From contig NZ_JAUYAF010000073.1 in assembly GCF_030693625.1 (NCBI RefSeq), positions 1-64,000 of the forward strand: 64,000 nt of DNA. The letters run 5' to 3'. Source of the stretch: Phenylobacterium sp. GTDB lineage: Bacteria > Pseudomonadota > Alphaproteobacteria > Caulobacterales > Caulobacteraceae. A program made the position numbers and the translations under genes. The notes under the pieces are model-generated. The model was not told where the DNA came from. It did not search any database and was given only the letters and a program-made list of their open reading frames with translations. Shown here in pieces: positions 6,617 through 15,200 of the stretch (the first letter of the stretch is position 1; every line of letters begins with the position of its first letter).

Positions 6617-8314
6617 TCAGGCCGCCGCGCGGCGCAGCACCTCGTCCCAGTGCTTGAGGGCCATCAAGTGGCCGACGCCGGGGAACACCCGGACTTCGCG
6701 GGGCTTGTCGCCCAGGTAGTCCAGCAGGTCGGCGAGAGGCGCGAAGACGTCCTCTTCGCCATGCCAGACCTCCAGCGGACAGGAGAGCTCGGCCACGGTC
6801 AGGTTGCGGCCCCGGCGGAAGGCCTTCACCTCGTCGGCCGCGCCGCGGCTGGTGCGGGCCAGGGATTCCCCGACATAGGTGGCGATGTAGCTGGCGATGT
6901 GGGCGTTCTCGGCGAAATAGGCGGCGTCCCCGGGGGAGTTGGCGGTGGAGCCCCGCACAATGCGGTCCACCAGCTGGTCCGACAGGCGCAGGCGCAGGAT
7001 CGCGTAGAAGGTCTCGATCACCCACGGATTGTTCTCGATCCGTGACCGGAACAGGGTCAGGGCGTTGCGAGTGCGCACCTCGCTCACCGGGCGGGGCGGC
7101 CGCCCCGAGCACAGCAGGACGCCCGCGGCCCGCCTGCCCAGGCGGACGGCTGTCTGCATGGCCGAAGGCGCGCCGGAGAGGATGGCGCTGATGCGGACGT
7201 CGGTGAGGCCAAGCTGGTCGCAGAGCTCGACCATGTCGTCGGCGACGCTGTCGAAGGAATAGTCCGGGCTCGGATCGGACTGGCCAAACCCCGGCCGCTC
7301 GGCGCAGATGAGGCGCAGGTTCAGCTCGCGGGCCAGGCCCTGGGCGCCCGGCGGCAGCAGGCTCGACCCCAGGCCCTCATGGAAGAACAGCACCGACCGC
7401 CCGTCGGGGGCGCCATAGTCCCGATAGGCCAGGCGCCGCCCATCCCGCAGGGTGATGGCCACCACCGGCGGCGCGTCGACGCTGGCCGGCGGGATGATGG
7501 CCGGGGTCTGAGCCTCGATGGCGCTGGCCACCGAGGACAGCTGGGTCAGGGCCCGGATCAGGTCGCTCTGCCGCTTCAGCCCCATCTTGTCGAAGATGGC
7601 GCGAAGCTGGTTGCGCAGGGTGTTGACGCTGACCTCGAGTTCGTCGGCGGCCTCCTTCAGCGAGCGGCCATCCCGCAGCTTGCGGGCCAGGCGAAGCTCG
7701 GCGGGTGTGAGGCCGAAGCTCTCCCGGATCGAGGCCCACAGCCGACCGGTCTCCTCCACCGCCGGAAAGATGAGGGCGAAGGCCTGGTCGTCCGTGGCGA
7801 GCTCGACGGCCGCGGCGTCGGCGACGCCGGGCAGGGCGCGGGCCGGCGCCACATAGGCGAAGCAGGGGCCGTCGTCCCCACGGTCCAGCCGCAGGATCGT
7901 CTGGCCGCTGGGCTGGGCGCGGGACTGGTTGAGGGCGCGAACCAGGGCCTCGCCGTTGGCTGGGTCCTCGAAGGCCAGCTCCGCCCCCAGCTTCAGGCCG
8001 CCCAGGCCGCCCAGGCCGCCGTCCATCATCTCGTGGGCCAGGCTGTTGGCCGCCAGGGCCTTGCGCCGCGACGACAGCACGATCCAGCCGATGTCGTTGC
8101 GGCCGCTGGAGACCGGGCCTTCCTCAGGCCGGGCGGTGAGGCGCGCGACATCGAGGCTGCGCGCCATGTCGGTGGCGGCCTCGCTGGGCATCTCCTGCAG
8201 CTCGCCGGCGTCGGCCAGGGCCTCGATGAGCTGTTGCCAGGCGTCGGGATTGGCCGCGACCTGGTACATGGTCTCGATCACCAGGGCGACATTGGCGCTC
8301 TTCGCATCGTCCAT
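6617..8314 (-). CDS. LuxR-type helix-turn-helix regulator fused to an alpha/beta-hydrolase domain
   Basis: A 565-residue two-part protein. Residues about 1-195 look like a sensory region; 200-255 is a GerE/LuxR helix-turn-helix (FGLTPAELRLA, SLKEAADELEVSVNTLR, KMGLKRQSDLIR); 285-565 is an alpha/beta-hydrolase fold (DYGAPDGRSVLFFHEGLG, ICAERPGFGQSDP, and GVGHLMAL carrying the usual His). The nucleophile elbow, usually GxSGG.P, reads A-I-L-S-G-A-P at 377-383, so the catalytic Ser position is Leu379. The domain may therefore bind a small molecule instead of hydrolysing it. The ATG at 8314 is preferred over a GTG at 8335, which has no ribosome site. A cytoplasmic regulator that senses a ligand is the likely role. 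Confidence 0.83.
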   Translation of the reverse strand: MDDAKSANVALVIETMYQVAANPDAWQQLIEALADAGELQEMPSEAATDMARSLDVARLTARPEEGPVSSGRNDIGWIVLSSRRKALAANSLAHEMMDGGLGGLGGLKLGAELAFEDPANGEALVRALNQSRAQPSGQTILRLDRGDDGPCFAYVAPARALPGVADAAAVELATDDQAFALIFPAVEETGRLWASIRESFGLTPAELRLARKLRDGRSLKEAADELEVSVNTLRNQLRAIFDKMGLKRQSDLIRALTQLSSVASAIEAQTPAIIPPASVDAPPVVAITLRDGRRLAYRDYGAPDGRSVLFFHEGLGSSLLPPGAQGLARELNLRLICAERPGFGQSDPSPDYSFDSVADDMVELCDQLGLTDVRISAILSGAPSAMQTAVRLGRRAAGVLLCSGRPPRPVSEVRTRNALTLFRSRIENNPWVIETFYAILRLRLSDQLVDRIVRGSTANSPGDAAYFAENAHIASYIATYVGESLARTSRGAADEVKAFRRGRNLTVAELSCPLEVWHGEEDVFAPLADLLDYLGDKPREVRVFPGVGHLMALKHWDEVLRRAAA

Positions 8315-8374
8315 GACTGAAACTGATTCCCCCACGCCGCACTCTAGCGAACGCGTTCGAAGAACGGCAAATTC

Positions 8375-9058
8375 TCAGCGCGCTTCAAGGGTTCCAACGA
8401 TCGAGGCGCGCTGGGAGATTTCGATCCAGTTGCCGTCCGGATCGCGCACCATCGAGATGCGCGCCGTGGTCCCCAGCGTGGTGGGCGGCATGGCCTCACG
8501 GCCCCCTGCCGAAAGGATCCGGGCATGCTCCGCGTCGACCTTGAAGACCTGGAAGGTGATGTAGCGCCAGCCCCGGCCCTGCATGCCGGCGTCGGCGGGC
8601 GCGTCGGGGCTCTCCTCCAGGATCAGCAGGGTCTCCCCGGCCCGAAAGGCGCCCGGCGCCTCCTCGGTGAGGCCCAGGCCCTGGGTATAGAATTTCCGGT
8701 GGGCGTCGAGGTCGCGGACGGCGATGCGGACACCGATCTGGGTGACCCCCTCATGGCCGGGCGGAACCAGGGTCACGCGGTTGCCGTCAGGATCGGTGAG
8801 CTTCACGGGCGCCTCAAGCCCCGGCCGGGCGACGATCAGTTCGCGGTATCCGGTGGCAGGCGTGTCAGGCAGGGGATCGGCATGGTGGTTGATCTTCAGC
8901 ACCGAGCCCAGGACGTCGTGGCGGTGCTGGTCCTGGCCGCGACGGATCTTCAGCAGGTGGTCGAAGGGGATGCCCGCCTCGCCCTGCCAGAAGGCTAGCA
9001 TCGGCTCGAGGTCATTGGTGGAGAGCCCGATATCGACCCGCGGTTTCGCCAGTTCCAA
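8375..9058 (-). CDS. Two-module VOC (glyoxalase/extradiol-dioxygenase fold) protein
   Basis: A 227-residue protein built of two VOC modules. The first (residues 5-100) opens VDIGLSTNDLEPMLAFW; the second opens IGVRIAVRDLDAHRKFYTQGLGL and ends MVRDPDGNWIEIS, where the Glu is a typical metal ligand. Members include glyoxalases, ring-cleavage dioxygenases and antibiotic-binding proteins, so the substrate is open. The start codon is TTG at 9058, supported by AGGAGGG five bases upstream. It is transcribed away from the quinone-reductase operon, sharing the 96-base divergent region 9059-9154. Confidence 0.82.
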   Translation of the reverse strand: MELAKPRVDIGLSTNDLEPMLAFWQGEAGIPFDHLLKIRRGQDQHRHDVLGSVLKINHHADPLPDTPATGYRELIVARPGLEAPVKLTDPDGNRVTLVPPGHEGVTQIGVRIAVRDLDAHRKFYTQGLGLTEEAPGAFRAGETLLILEESPDAPADAGMQGRGWRYITFQVFKVDAEHARILSAGGREAMPPTTLGTTARISMVRDPDGNWIEISQRASIVGTLEAR

Positions 9059-9121
9059 GACGGCCCTCCTGCCTTTAGATTTCCTCGACTTGCCTAGTCA
9101 GCTTGGGCGTGAGACCTAAGT

Positions 9122-9135
9122 CAAACATTTGTTTT
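9122..9135. promoter_or_regulatory. Short inverted repeat in the divergent promoter region
   Basis: AAACA-TT-TGTTT lies 20 bases before the start of the MDR gene at 9155. It has the form of a small dimeric operator, and its AAAC/GTTT arms recall sites of TetR-type lipid-metabolism regulators. Function is inferred. Confidence 0.3.
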
Positions 9136-9154
9136 AATTCATTAGGAGAGTCCC

Positions 9155-10120
9155 ATGAAGGCTGCTGTCTATTACGAGAACGGCGGACCCGAAGTCCTGA
9201 AATATGAGGACATGCCCGACCCGCAGTGCCACCCCAAGGGCGTGGTCATCGCCGTCGAGGCCATCGCCATCGAGGGTGGCGACACGCTGAGCCGCTGGCG
9301 CGGCCCGCTGGCCACCAAGCCGCACGTCGTGGGCTACCAGGCCGCCGGGACCATCGTCGAGGTCGGCCCCGAGGTGGAGCACCTGAAGGTCGGTCAGAAG
9401 GTCACCACGGTCATGAATTTCGGCAGCCACGCCTCGATGCGCGCCGTGGCCGCCCGCAACTGCTGGGTCATCCCGGACGGCTTCGACGTGAAGAAGGCGG
9501 CCGCCATCCCGGTCACCTTCGGCACCGCCGATGACTGCCTGTTCGAGTTCGGCCGCATGAAGAAGGGCGAGACCGTCCTGATCCAGGCCGGCGCCTCGGG
9601 GGTCGGCGTCGCCGCCATCCAGCTGGCCAAGCGGGCCGGCGCGGGCCTGATCCTGGCCACCGCCTCGTCGGATGAACGCCTGGAAAAGCTGAAGCGCCTC
9701 GGTCTCGACCACGGCATCAACTACACCCGCGACGACGTGGTGAAGGAGGCTCGCCGCCTCACCGACAACAAGGGCGTGGACGTCATCGTCGACAGCGTCG
9801 GCGGCCCCACCCTGCAGGGCTCCATCAACGCCCTGGCCTATCGCGGCCGGGTCTCCATGGTCGGCGCCGCCGGGCGTGAGCCCATGGTGGTGGATGTCGG
9901 CTCGCTGATGGGCGGCAACCGCTCGCTGTCGGGGGTCTTCCTCGGCGCCGAGATGAACACCGACCGGGTGCACAACAACATCCAGCGCCTGATCGACGAA
10001 GCCGCCCGCGGCGAGTTCGAGGTGGTCATCGACCGGGTCTTCCCCCTGTCGGAAGCCGCCGCCGCCCACGCCTATATCGAAAGCCGCGCCGCCGTCGGCC
10101 GCGTGGTGATGGTGCCGTAA
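9155..10120 (+). CDS. Zinc-independent MDR-family oxidoreductase (NADPH:quinone reductase-like)
   Basis: A 321-residue medium-chain dehydrogenase/reductase. It has the GroES-like N-terminal half (VVGYQAAGTIVEVG) and a Rossmann half with AGASGVGVAAIQLAKRAG, the NADPH-binding loop of zeta-crystallin-like quinone reductases. The Cys/His zinc ligands of alcohol dehydrogenases are missing, so it should reduce quinones or enones with NADPH in the cytoplasm. AGGAGAG stands just before the ATG. It heads a four-gene plus-strand run (MDR, hydrolase, SDR, phosphatase), consistent with a catabolic operon for a small carbonyl compound; the actual substrate is unknown. Confidence 0.88.
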   Translation: MKAAVYYENGGPEVLKYEDMPDPQCHPKGVVIAVEAIAIEGGDTLSRWRGPLATKPHVVGYQAAGTIVEVGPEVEHLKVGQKVTTVMNFGSHASMRAVAARNCWVIPDGFDVKKAAAIPVTFGTADDCLFEFGRMKKGETVLIQAGASGVGVAAIQLAKRAGAGLILATASSDERLEKLKRLGLDHGINYTRDDVVKEARRLTDNKGVDVIVDSVGGPTLQGSINALAYRGRVSMVGAAGREPMVVDVGSLMGGNRSLSGVFLGAEMNTDRVHNNIQRLIDEAARGEFEVVIDRVFPLSEAAAAHAYIESRAAVGRVVMVP

Positions 10121-10204
10121 GACCAACGCCAACCGCGCTATCCTCGCCGTCGCAGCGGGGATGGCGCGTGTCGGCCTCAACGAGAACTCGCGAGGGAGAG
10201 ACCC

Positions 10205-11038
10205 ATGCCCAAGGCCAGGAACGGCGACGTGGCGATCGAGTACGAGGTGTTCGGGCAGGGCCCGGAGACCATCCTGCTGATCAACGGCCTGGGCTCGCAG
10301 ATGACCCGTTGGCCCGAGGCCTTCTGCGCCAAGCTGACCGCCAAAGGCTTCCGCGCCATCCGCATGGACAACCGCGACACCGGCCTTTCCACCTGGTTCC
10401 AGCCGGGCCAGGCCTACACCCTGTCGGACATGAGCGACGACGCCATGGCGGTGCTGGACGCCGCGGGCGTCGACAAGGCCCACATCGCCGGGGTCTCGAT
10501 GGGCGGGATGATCAGCCAGGTCATCGCCATCGAACATCCGGACCGGGTGCTCTCGCTGACCTCGATCATGTCGGCCAGCGGCGCGCCGGGCACCATGGAT
10601 CCGACGCCGGAGGCCGGCGCTGTGCTGACCGTCGCCCCGCCCAATCCAGAGACCGACCGCGAGGCCTTCATCGCCCACGGCGTCGCCAACGCCACCACGA
10701 TCGGCAGCCCCGGCTACCCCTGGCCCGAAGGCGCCCTGCGCGAACGGGTGATCGCCGAGCATGGCCGGGCCTTCAACCCCACGGGCTCGGCCCGCCAGAT
10801 GGCCGCCATCCGCGCCTATGGCGACCGGACGCAGGCGTTGAAGACACTCACGGTTCCCACCGTGGTCCTGCACGGCGCCGAGGATCCCCTGGTGCCGGTG
10901 CGGGGCGGCGAAGCCACGGCGGCCGCCATTCCGGGCGCCGAGCTGCGGGTGATCCCCGGCATGGGCCACGACGTGCCGCCGGCTCTCTATGACATCGTCG
11001 CCGACGCCATCCTGGCCGCGGTGGCCAAGGCGCGCTGA
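10205..11038 (+). CDS. Alpha/beta hydrolase
   Basis: A 277-residue hydrolase with all three catalytic elements visible: oxyanion region INGLGSQ, nucleophile elbow GVSMGG, acidic residue in GAEDPLVP, and a C-terminal GMGHD His. The length and the MDNRDTGLS stretch fit the family of aclacinomycin-methylesterase or 3-oxoadipate-enol-lactonase-like hydrolases. The ATG at 10205 follows GGGAGAG. It lies 84 bases after the MDR gene and 39 before the SDR gene. Esterase or lactonase action in the same pathway is likely, but the substrate cannot be read. Confidence 0.87.
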   Translation: MPKARNGDVAIEYEVFGQGPETILLINGLGSQMTRWPEAFCAKLTAKGFRAIRMDNRDTGLSTWFQPGQAYTLSDMSDDAMAVLDAAGVDKAHIAGVSMGGMISQVIAIEHPDRVLSLTSIMSASGAPGTMDPTPEAGAVLTVAPPNPETDREAFIAHGVANATTIGSPGYPWPEGALRERVIAEHGRAFNPTGSARQMAAIRAYGDRTQALKTLTVPTVVLHGAEDPLVPVRGGEATAAAIPGAELRVIPGMGHDVPPALYDIVADAILAAVAKAR

Positions 11039-11077
11039 GCGCGCCGCTTCCCTTTCGAACAACCCAAGGAAACCATC

Positions 11078-11863
11078 ATGGGACGTCTTTCCGGCAAGAG
11101 CGCCATCATCACCGGCGCGGGCTCCGGCATCGGCCGCGCGGCCTCGGTCCTGTTCGCACAGGAGGGCGCCAGCCTGGTCCTGGCCGACAAGATGGACACC
11201 GTCCATGAGACCGCCAAGATGGTCACCGACGCCGGGGGCAAGGCTGTCTCGGTGGCGGGCGATGCGGGCGACGAAGCCTTCGTGGCCGGCCTCGTGGCCA
11301 AGGCCGTCGCCGAATATGGCGGCCTGGACGTAGCCTGGGCCAATGCCGGCATCTCCGGCGGCTGGACGGCCTTCGACGACCAGGACCAGGCCTTCTGGAC
11401 CGAGATCCTGCGGGTCAATCTGATCGGCGCCTTCCTGCTGGTGAAGCACGCGGCCCGCGTGATGGTCCCGGCCGGCAAGGGCTCGATCATCTGCACCGCC
11501 TCGGTGGCCGGCATCCGCTCGGGCGCGGGCGGCACGCCCTATTCGGCCTCCAAGGCCGGTGTGATCAGCCTGGCCCAGACCTCGGCCAACGAGTTCTACG
11601 GCACGGGCGTGCGGGTCAACGCCATCTGCCCCGGCCTGATCGAGACCGGCATGACCCAGCCGATCTTCGACGGCGCCCGGGCCCGCGGCAATGAGGACAA
11701 GATCGGCCAGCTGAACCCGCTGACCCGGGGCGGCGTGCCCATCGAGATCGCCAATGCGGCCCTGTTCCTGGCCAGCGACGAGGCCTCCTACGTCAACGGC
11801 CAGGCCATCGTCGTGGACGGCGGTCTGTCGTCGTCCCACCCGGTGGTGCGCCGCAAGCGGTGA
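11078..11863 (+). CDS. Short-chain dehydrogenase/reductase (SDR)
   Basis: A 261-residue classical [13 protein letters not shown] cofactor loop near residue 12, NAGISGG motif, catalytic Ser in TASVAG and YSASKAG with the Tyr-x-x-x-Lys pair. An Asp after the second strand (LADKMD) suggests NAD rather than NADP. The C-terminus ends [13 protein letters not shown], as in 3-oxoacyl-reductase-like members. AAGGA precedes the ATG. Its stop overlaps the GTG of the next gene, so the two are translationally coupled. A soluble oxidoreductase on a hydroxy/keto substrate in the same operon is the safest call. Confidence 0.9.
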   Translation: MGRLSGKSAIITGAGSGIGRAASVLFAQEGASLVLADKMDTVHETAKMVTDAGGKAVSVAGDAGDEAFVAGLVAKAVAEYGGLDVAWANAGISGGWTAFDDQDQAFWTEILRVNLIGAFLLVKHAARVMVPAGKGSIICTASVAGIRSGAGGTPYSASKAGVISLAQTSANEFYGTGVRVNAICPGLIETGMTQPIFDGARARGNEDKIGQLNPLTRGGVPIEIANAALFLASDEASYVNGQAIVVDGGLSSSHPVVRRKR

Positions 11864-12441
11864 TCTATCTCGTCCGTCACGGCCAGACGGAGTCGAACCT
11901 GGCGCGCCGCTATCAGGGCGCGTCGGACTCGCCCCTGACCGCGCTTGGGCGAGCCCAGGCGCGGCGGATGGGCGAGCTGCTGGCGAGGCTGGTCCCTGAC
12001 ACCACGGGCTGGCGGATGGTGGCCAGCCCGCTTGGCCGCGCGCAACAGACCGCGGCGATCATCTGCGAGACCATGGGGGGTAGGCTCACCCCCGGCCTCG
12101 ATCCTCGCGTCGCCGAGGCCAGCATGGGATCTTGGGACGGCCTGCAGACCGACGAGCTTGAGGCGCGCAGGCCGCAGGACGTCCCGTATCCGGAGCGCTA
12201 TTTCCAGTCCCCGGACGGCGAGAGCTTCGAGGTCATCTGGAACCGTCTGTCGGATTGGCTAGGTTCGGTGGGGCAGGACGACAAGGTCATCCTTGTCTCC
12301 CACGGCCTTGCCGGTCGCTTCCTGCGCGGCATCTACGGCAAGCTGCCGCGCGAAGGGCTGCTCACCCTGCCCGTGCCGCAGGACGCCATCTACGCCCTGA
12401 GCGGCGGGACCATCACCCAGATCGATTGCGACCCGGTCTAA
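11860..12441 (+). CDS. Histidine phosphatase superfamily (phosphoglycerate mutase-like) protein
   Basis: A 193-residue protein starting VRHGQTESN, the RHG motif whose His is phosphorylated during catalysis, with a second conserved His in [10 protein letters not shown]. Members are sugar-phosphate phosphatases or cofactor-dependent mutases. The start is GTG at 11860, overlapping the TGA of the SDR gene by four bases (GTGA). It ends the plus-strand operon. After it comes a folded intergenic stretch (12442-12581) with several inverted repeats. Which phosphate ester it cleaves cannot be told from sequence. Confidence 0.87.
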   Translation: MIYLVRHGQTESNLARRYQGASDSPLTALGRAQARRMGELLARLVPDTTGWRMVASPLGRAQQTAAIICETMGGRLTPGLDPRVAEASMGSWDGLQTDELEARRPQDVPYPERYFQSPDGESFEVIWNRLSDWLGSVGQDDKVILVSHGLAGRFLRGIYGKLPREGLLTLPVPQDAIYALSGGTITQIDCDPV

Positions 12442-12452
12442 CCATCCACCGC

Positions 12453-12575
12453 CGCTGTCATCCGGCAAATGCGCAGCGGTGTCCGCGACCCCTATGCGCG
12501 GGACGGGCAGGGGAAATCGGTGCGTCCAGGGCCCGGTCTTCCGCGTGCCACCGAAGCCGGGAGGACACCGGGGAG
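12453..12575. repeat. Structured intergenic segment, possible repeat element
   Basis: The gap between the phosphatase gene and the small membrane-protein gene holds nested inverted repeats: CGGTGTCC at 12477-12484 with GGACACCG at 12563-12570, a bulged GTCCGCG / CGCGGGAC pair inside it, and a CCCGG / CCGGG pair. It looks like a mobile palindromic repeat serving as a bidirectional end of transcription. No second copy is seen in the window. Confidence 0.35.
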
Positions 12576-12581
12576 CGGGTC

Positions 12582-12803
12582 TTAGACCCGGCGCAGGATG
12601 ACCCCGCCGTCGTTGGCGTCGTCGAGTTGGCGCATCAGCACCATGACGCCGACGCCCACGAGGGTGCCCAGCAGGAACGATCCGAACATGGCGCCTGACG
12701 CCGCCACCGGGCCCAACCCCTGCCGACGATGCTCCTTGCCGTAGATGAGGGATCCATCCCACGCCTCGGCATAGTCGCTCATCGGTTCGTACTGCTCTTT
12801 CAT
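12582..12803 (-). CDS. Small single-span membrane protein of unknown function
   Basis: A 73-residue protein: a polar N-terminal half with acidic and aromatic residues ([12 protein letters not shown]), then one membrane span ([18 protein letters not shown]) and a short charged tail. I do not recognise a family. The ATG at 12803 is preferred; a TTG nine bases upstream lies too close to the GAAGGG that would serve as ribosome site. A GGAAC-N17-GTTT sequence (12811-12836) resembling an EcfG stress promoter sits directly upstream, but so near the start that the mRNA would be leaderless. It is divergent from yebC. Confidence 0.6.
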   Translation of the reverse strand: MKEQYEPMSDYAEAWDGSLIYGKEHRRQGLGPVAASGAMFGSFLLGTLVGVGVMVLMRQLDDANDGGVILRRV

Positions 12804-12920
12804 GCCACTCAAACCCTTCGAAATTGGGGAGGTTCCTCCCCCGCTGGTCTTCCGCGCCCCTGGGCGCTAGAAGCCCTCAACCCATTTAAGAACCGCCTGA
12901 ACGAGAACAACAGACCACTC

Positions 12921-13664
12921 ATGGCCGGACATTCCAAGTTCAAGAACATCATGCACCGCAAAGGGCGCGCCGACGCGGTGCGCTCCAAGCTGTTCTCCAA
13001 GCTGTCGCGCGAGATCACTGTAGCCGCCAAATCGGGACTTCCCGACCCTACCATGAACGCCCGCCTGCGCCTGGCGGTGGCCAACGCCAAGGCCGAGTCC
13101 ATGCCCAAGGACAATATCGACCGGGCCATCAAGAAGGGCGCGGGCGGCGACGCCGAATCCTATGACGAAGTGCGCTACGAGGGCTTCGGCCCCGGCGGTG
13201 TGGCCCTGATCGTCGAGGGCCTGACCGACAATCGCAACCGCGCGGCGGCCAACATCCGGTCCACCTTCTCCAAGAACGGCGGCAACATGGGCGCGACGGG
13301 TTCGGTCGCCTTCATGTTCGATCGCCTGGGCCAGATCGTCTATCCGGCCAAGGTCGGCAGCGAGGACAAGGTGATGGAGGCCGCCATCGAGGCCGGGGCC
13401 GAGGATGTGGAGTCCGACGAGGAAACCCACACCATCTTCACCGGCTACGAATCCTTCGCCGAGGTGGCCGCCGCGCTCGAGGCCAGTCTGGGCGAGGCCA
13501 AGTCCACCAAGATCATCTGGCGCGCCAAGGGCGGCACCCCGATCAGCGGCGATTCCGTCGGCACGCTCATGAAGCTGCTGGACGCCCTGGAGGACGACGA
13601 CGACGTCCAGAGCGTCTACGGCGACTACGAGATCTCCGACGAGGACCTGGAGAAGTTCGGCTAA
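12921..13664 (+). CDS. yebC: YebC/PmpR family protein
   Basis: A 247-residue protein with the family's opening [15 protein letters not shown] and the three-domain length of about 245. Later marks include [21 protein letters not shown] and YEGFGPGG. YebC/PmpR proteins bind DNA as regulators, and recent work links family members to ribosome function at difficult peptide sequences. The real start is the ATG at 12921, inside a longer open frame. In many alphaproteobacteria yebC sits directly before ruvC; here about 5.9 kb of other genes lie between them. Confidence 0.93.
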   Translation: MAGHSKFKNIMHRKGRADAVRSKLFSKLSREITVAAKSGLPDPTMNARLRLAVANAKAESMPKDNIDRAIKKGAGGDAESYDEVRYEGFGPGGVALIVEGLTDNRNRAAANIRSTFSKNGGNMGATGSVAFMFDRLGQIVYPAKVGSEDKVMEAAIEAGAEDVESDEETHTIFTGYESFAEVAAALEASLGEAKSTKIIWRAKGGTPISGDSVGTLMKLLDALEDDDDVQSVYGDYEISDEDLEKFG

Positions 13665-13781
13665 CCCTGCCGGGAGACGCCCCAGACGGATTCATCCTGG
13701 ACAAGAAACAGGGTGAACAGCCGTCACCGTATCGGGATTATTGTCCCCGGCCGCCCGCCAAGGCGGCCATGAGGGGGACAC

Positions 13782-15200
13782 ATGGCTTCGAAATCCCGCG
13801 GCGGGGCGACCAGCCGGCGTGACCTGTTGGCGCGCTCGGGCCTGGCGCTCGGCGCCGCGACCCTCGCGTCCGCCGCCCTGGCCCAGGACAGCGATCAGGT
13901 CACCGACCCCGACTTCGCCGACGGCGAGCCGCCTGCGCCTCCCGCTCCGCCGACGACCGCGGCCCCCGCGCCAGGCCCCGTGGACTGGACCTGGGTACGC
14001 AACCAGTGGGCCCTGGACTGGGGGGAGGTCGATCTCTCGGCCATGCTGTTCGCCTCCAATCCCAAGCCGGTGCGCGACGCCATCGACCGTCACCGCCGCG
14101 CCCTGGACGCCAATCCGGTGCGCTATCTGGAGAAGAACAACCGGCCGCTGCAGAACGCGGCCCGCGCGGCCGCCGGCGCCTATTTCGGCGTGCCGGCCCA
14201 GAACATCGCCCTGTGCGAGAGCACCACCTCGGGCATCGGCCTGCTCTACAACGGCCTTGGCCTCCGCTACGGCCAGGAGGTCCTGACCACCACCCACGAC
14301 TATTACGTCACCCACGAGAGTCTGCGGCTGGCCGCCCTGCGCGGCGGCGCAACGGTGCGCAAGATCAGCCTGTTCGAGCGGGTGGAGACCGTCACCGTCG
14401 AGCAGATCGTCGGGCGGATCGTGGCCAATATCGGCCCCCGGACCCGGGTCCTGGCCCTGACCTGGGTCCACTCCTCCACGGGGCTGAAGATGCCCATCCG
14501 CGCCATCGCGGACGCGCTGATCCCGATCAACGCCGGCCGCGCGCCCCACGAGAAGGTGTTGTTCTGCGTCGACGGGGTTCATGGCTTCGGCGTGGAAGAT
14601 GCGAGCCTGCCCCAGCTTGGCTGCGACTTCCTGGTGGCCGGCTGCCACAAGTGGCTGTTCGGGCCGCGCGGCACCGGGGTGATCTTCGGCACTCCCCTGG
14701 GGTGGAGCCGGGTGGAGCCCACCGTGCCCAGCTTCCTGGCGGAGGGCGCCTATTCGGCCTGGCTCGGCGGCTATGATCCGGGCCCTTCCACCGGGGCGCG
14801 GATGACCCCCGGGGGATTCAAGGCCTTCGAGCAGGTCTGGGCCCTGACCGAGGCCTTCGGCTTTCACCAGCGGGTGGGCAAGACCAATATCCGCAACCGC
14901 ACCGTCGAGCTGGCGGGCCGCCTGAAGGAGGGCATGGTGCAGATGCCGCACATCCGGCTGCGCACGCCCCGCGACCCCCGGCTGTCGGCGGGCATCGTGG
15001 CCTTCGACGTCGACGGGCTGTCGGCCGACGGCGTGTCGCGCCGGCTGCGCCAGTACAGGATCATCGGCTCGGTCTCGCCCTATGCCGAGCGCCACGTCCG
15101 CCTGACCCCCAGCTTCCGCAACACGCCCGAGGACGTGGAGTTCGCCCTGAACGCCCTGCACGTGATCCGCGCGGGGTCGCCCTCGCGGGCCCAATCCTAG
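13782..15200 (+). CDS. Tat-exported class V aminotransferase-fold protein (isopenicillin N epimerase-like)
   Basis: A 472-residue protein. Residues 1-36 form a twin-arginine signal (SRRDLLARSGLAL, then Ala-rich, ending ALAQ), so the folded enzyme should go to the periplasm. After a Pro/Ala linker comes a PLP fold-type I domain: ESTTSGIGLLYNG, HDYYVTHESL, LTWVHSSTG, VDGVHGFG (Asp that contacts PLP) and GCHKWLFGPRGTG with the PLP lysine. It matches the class V group that includes isopenicillin N epimerase and cysteine desulfurase relatives. GAGGGGGA precedes the ATG. A hairpin (13749-13768) lies in front. Its stop overlaps the convergent thioesterase stop by four bases. Substrate unknown. Confidence 0.86.
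   Translation: MASKSRGGATSRRDLLARSGLALGAATLASAALAQDSDQVTDPDFADGEPPAPPAPPTTAAPAPGPVDWTWVRNQWALDWGEVDLSAMLFASNPKPVRDAIDRHRRALDANPVRYLEKNNRPLQNAARAAAGAYFGVPAQNIALCESTTSGIGLLYNGLGLRYGQEVLTTTHDYYVTHESLRLAALRGGATVRKISLFERVETVTVEQIVGRIVANIGPRTRVLALTWVHSSTGLKMPIRAIADALIPINAGRAPHEKVLFCVDGVHGFGVEDASLPQLGCDFLVAGCHKWLFGPRGTGVIFGTPLGWSRVEPTVPSFLAEGAYSAWLGGYDPGPSTGARMTPGGFKAFEQVWALTEAFGFHQRVGKTNIRNRTVELAGRLKEGMVQMPHIRLRTPRDPRLSAGIVAFDVDGLSADGVSRRLRQYRIIGSVSPYAERHVRLTPSFRNTPEDVEFALNALHVIRAGSPSRAQS

Noticed and set aside
9134..11839. Long open frame on the minus strand opposite the MDR, hydrolase and SDR genes
   Set aside because: It spans three well-supported plus-strand genes, has His/Gly/Arg-rich low-information sequence and no domain; it is a mirror frame of GC-rich coding DNA.
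12811..12836. GGAAC-N17-GTTT upstream of the small membrane protein gene
   Set aside because: The motif fits an EcfG promoter, but transcription would begin at the start codon itself; without evidence of leaderless translation it is not listed as a promoter feature.
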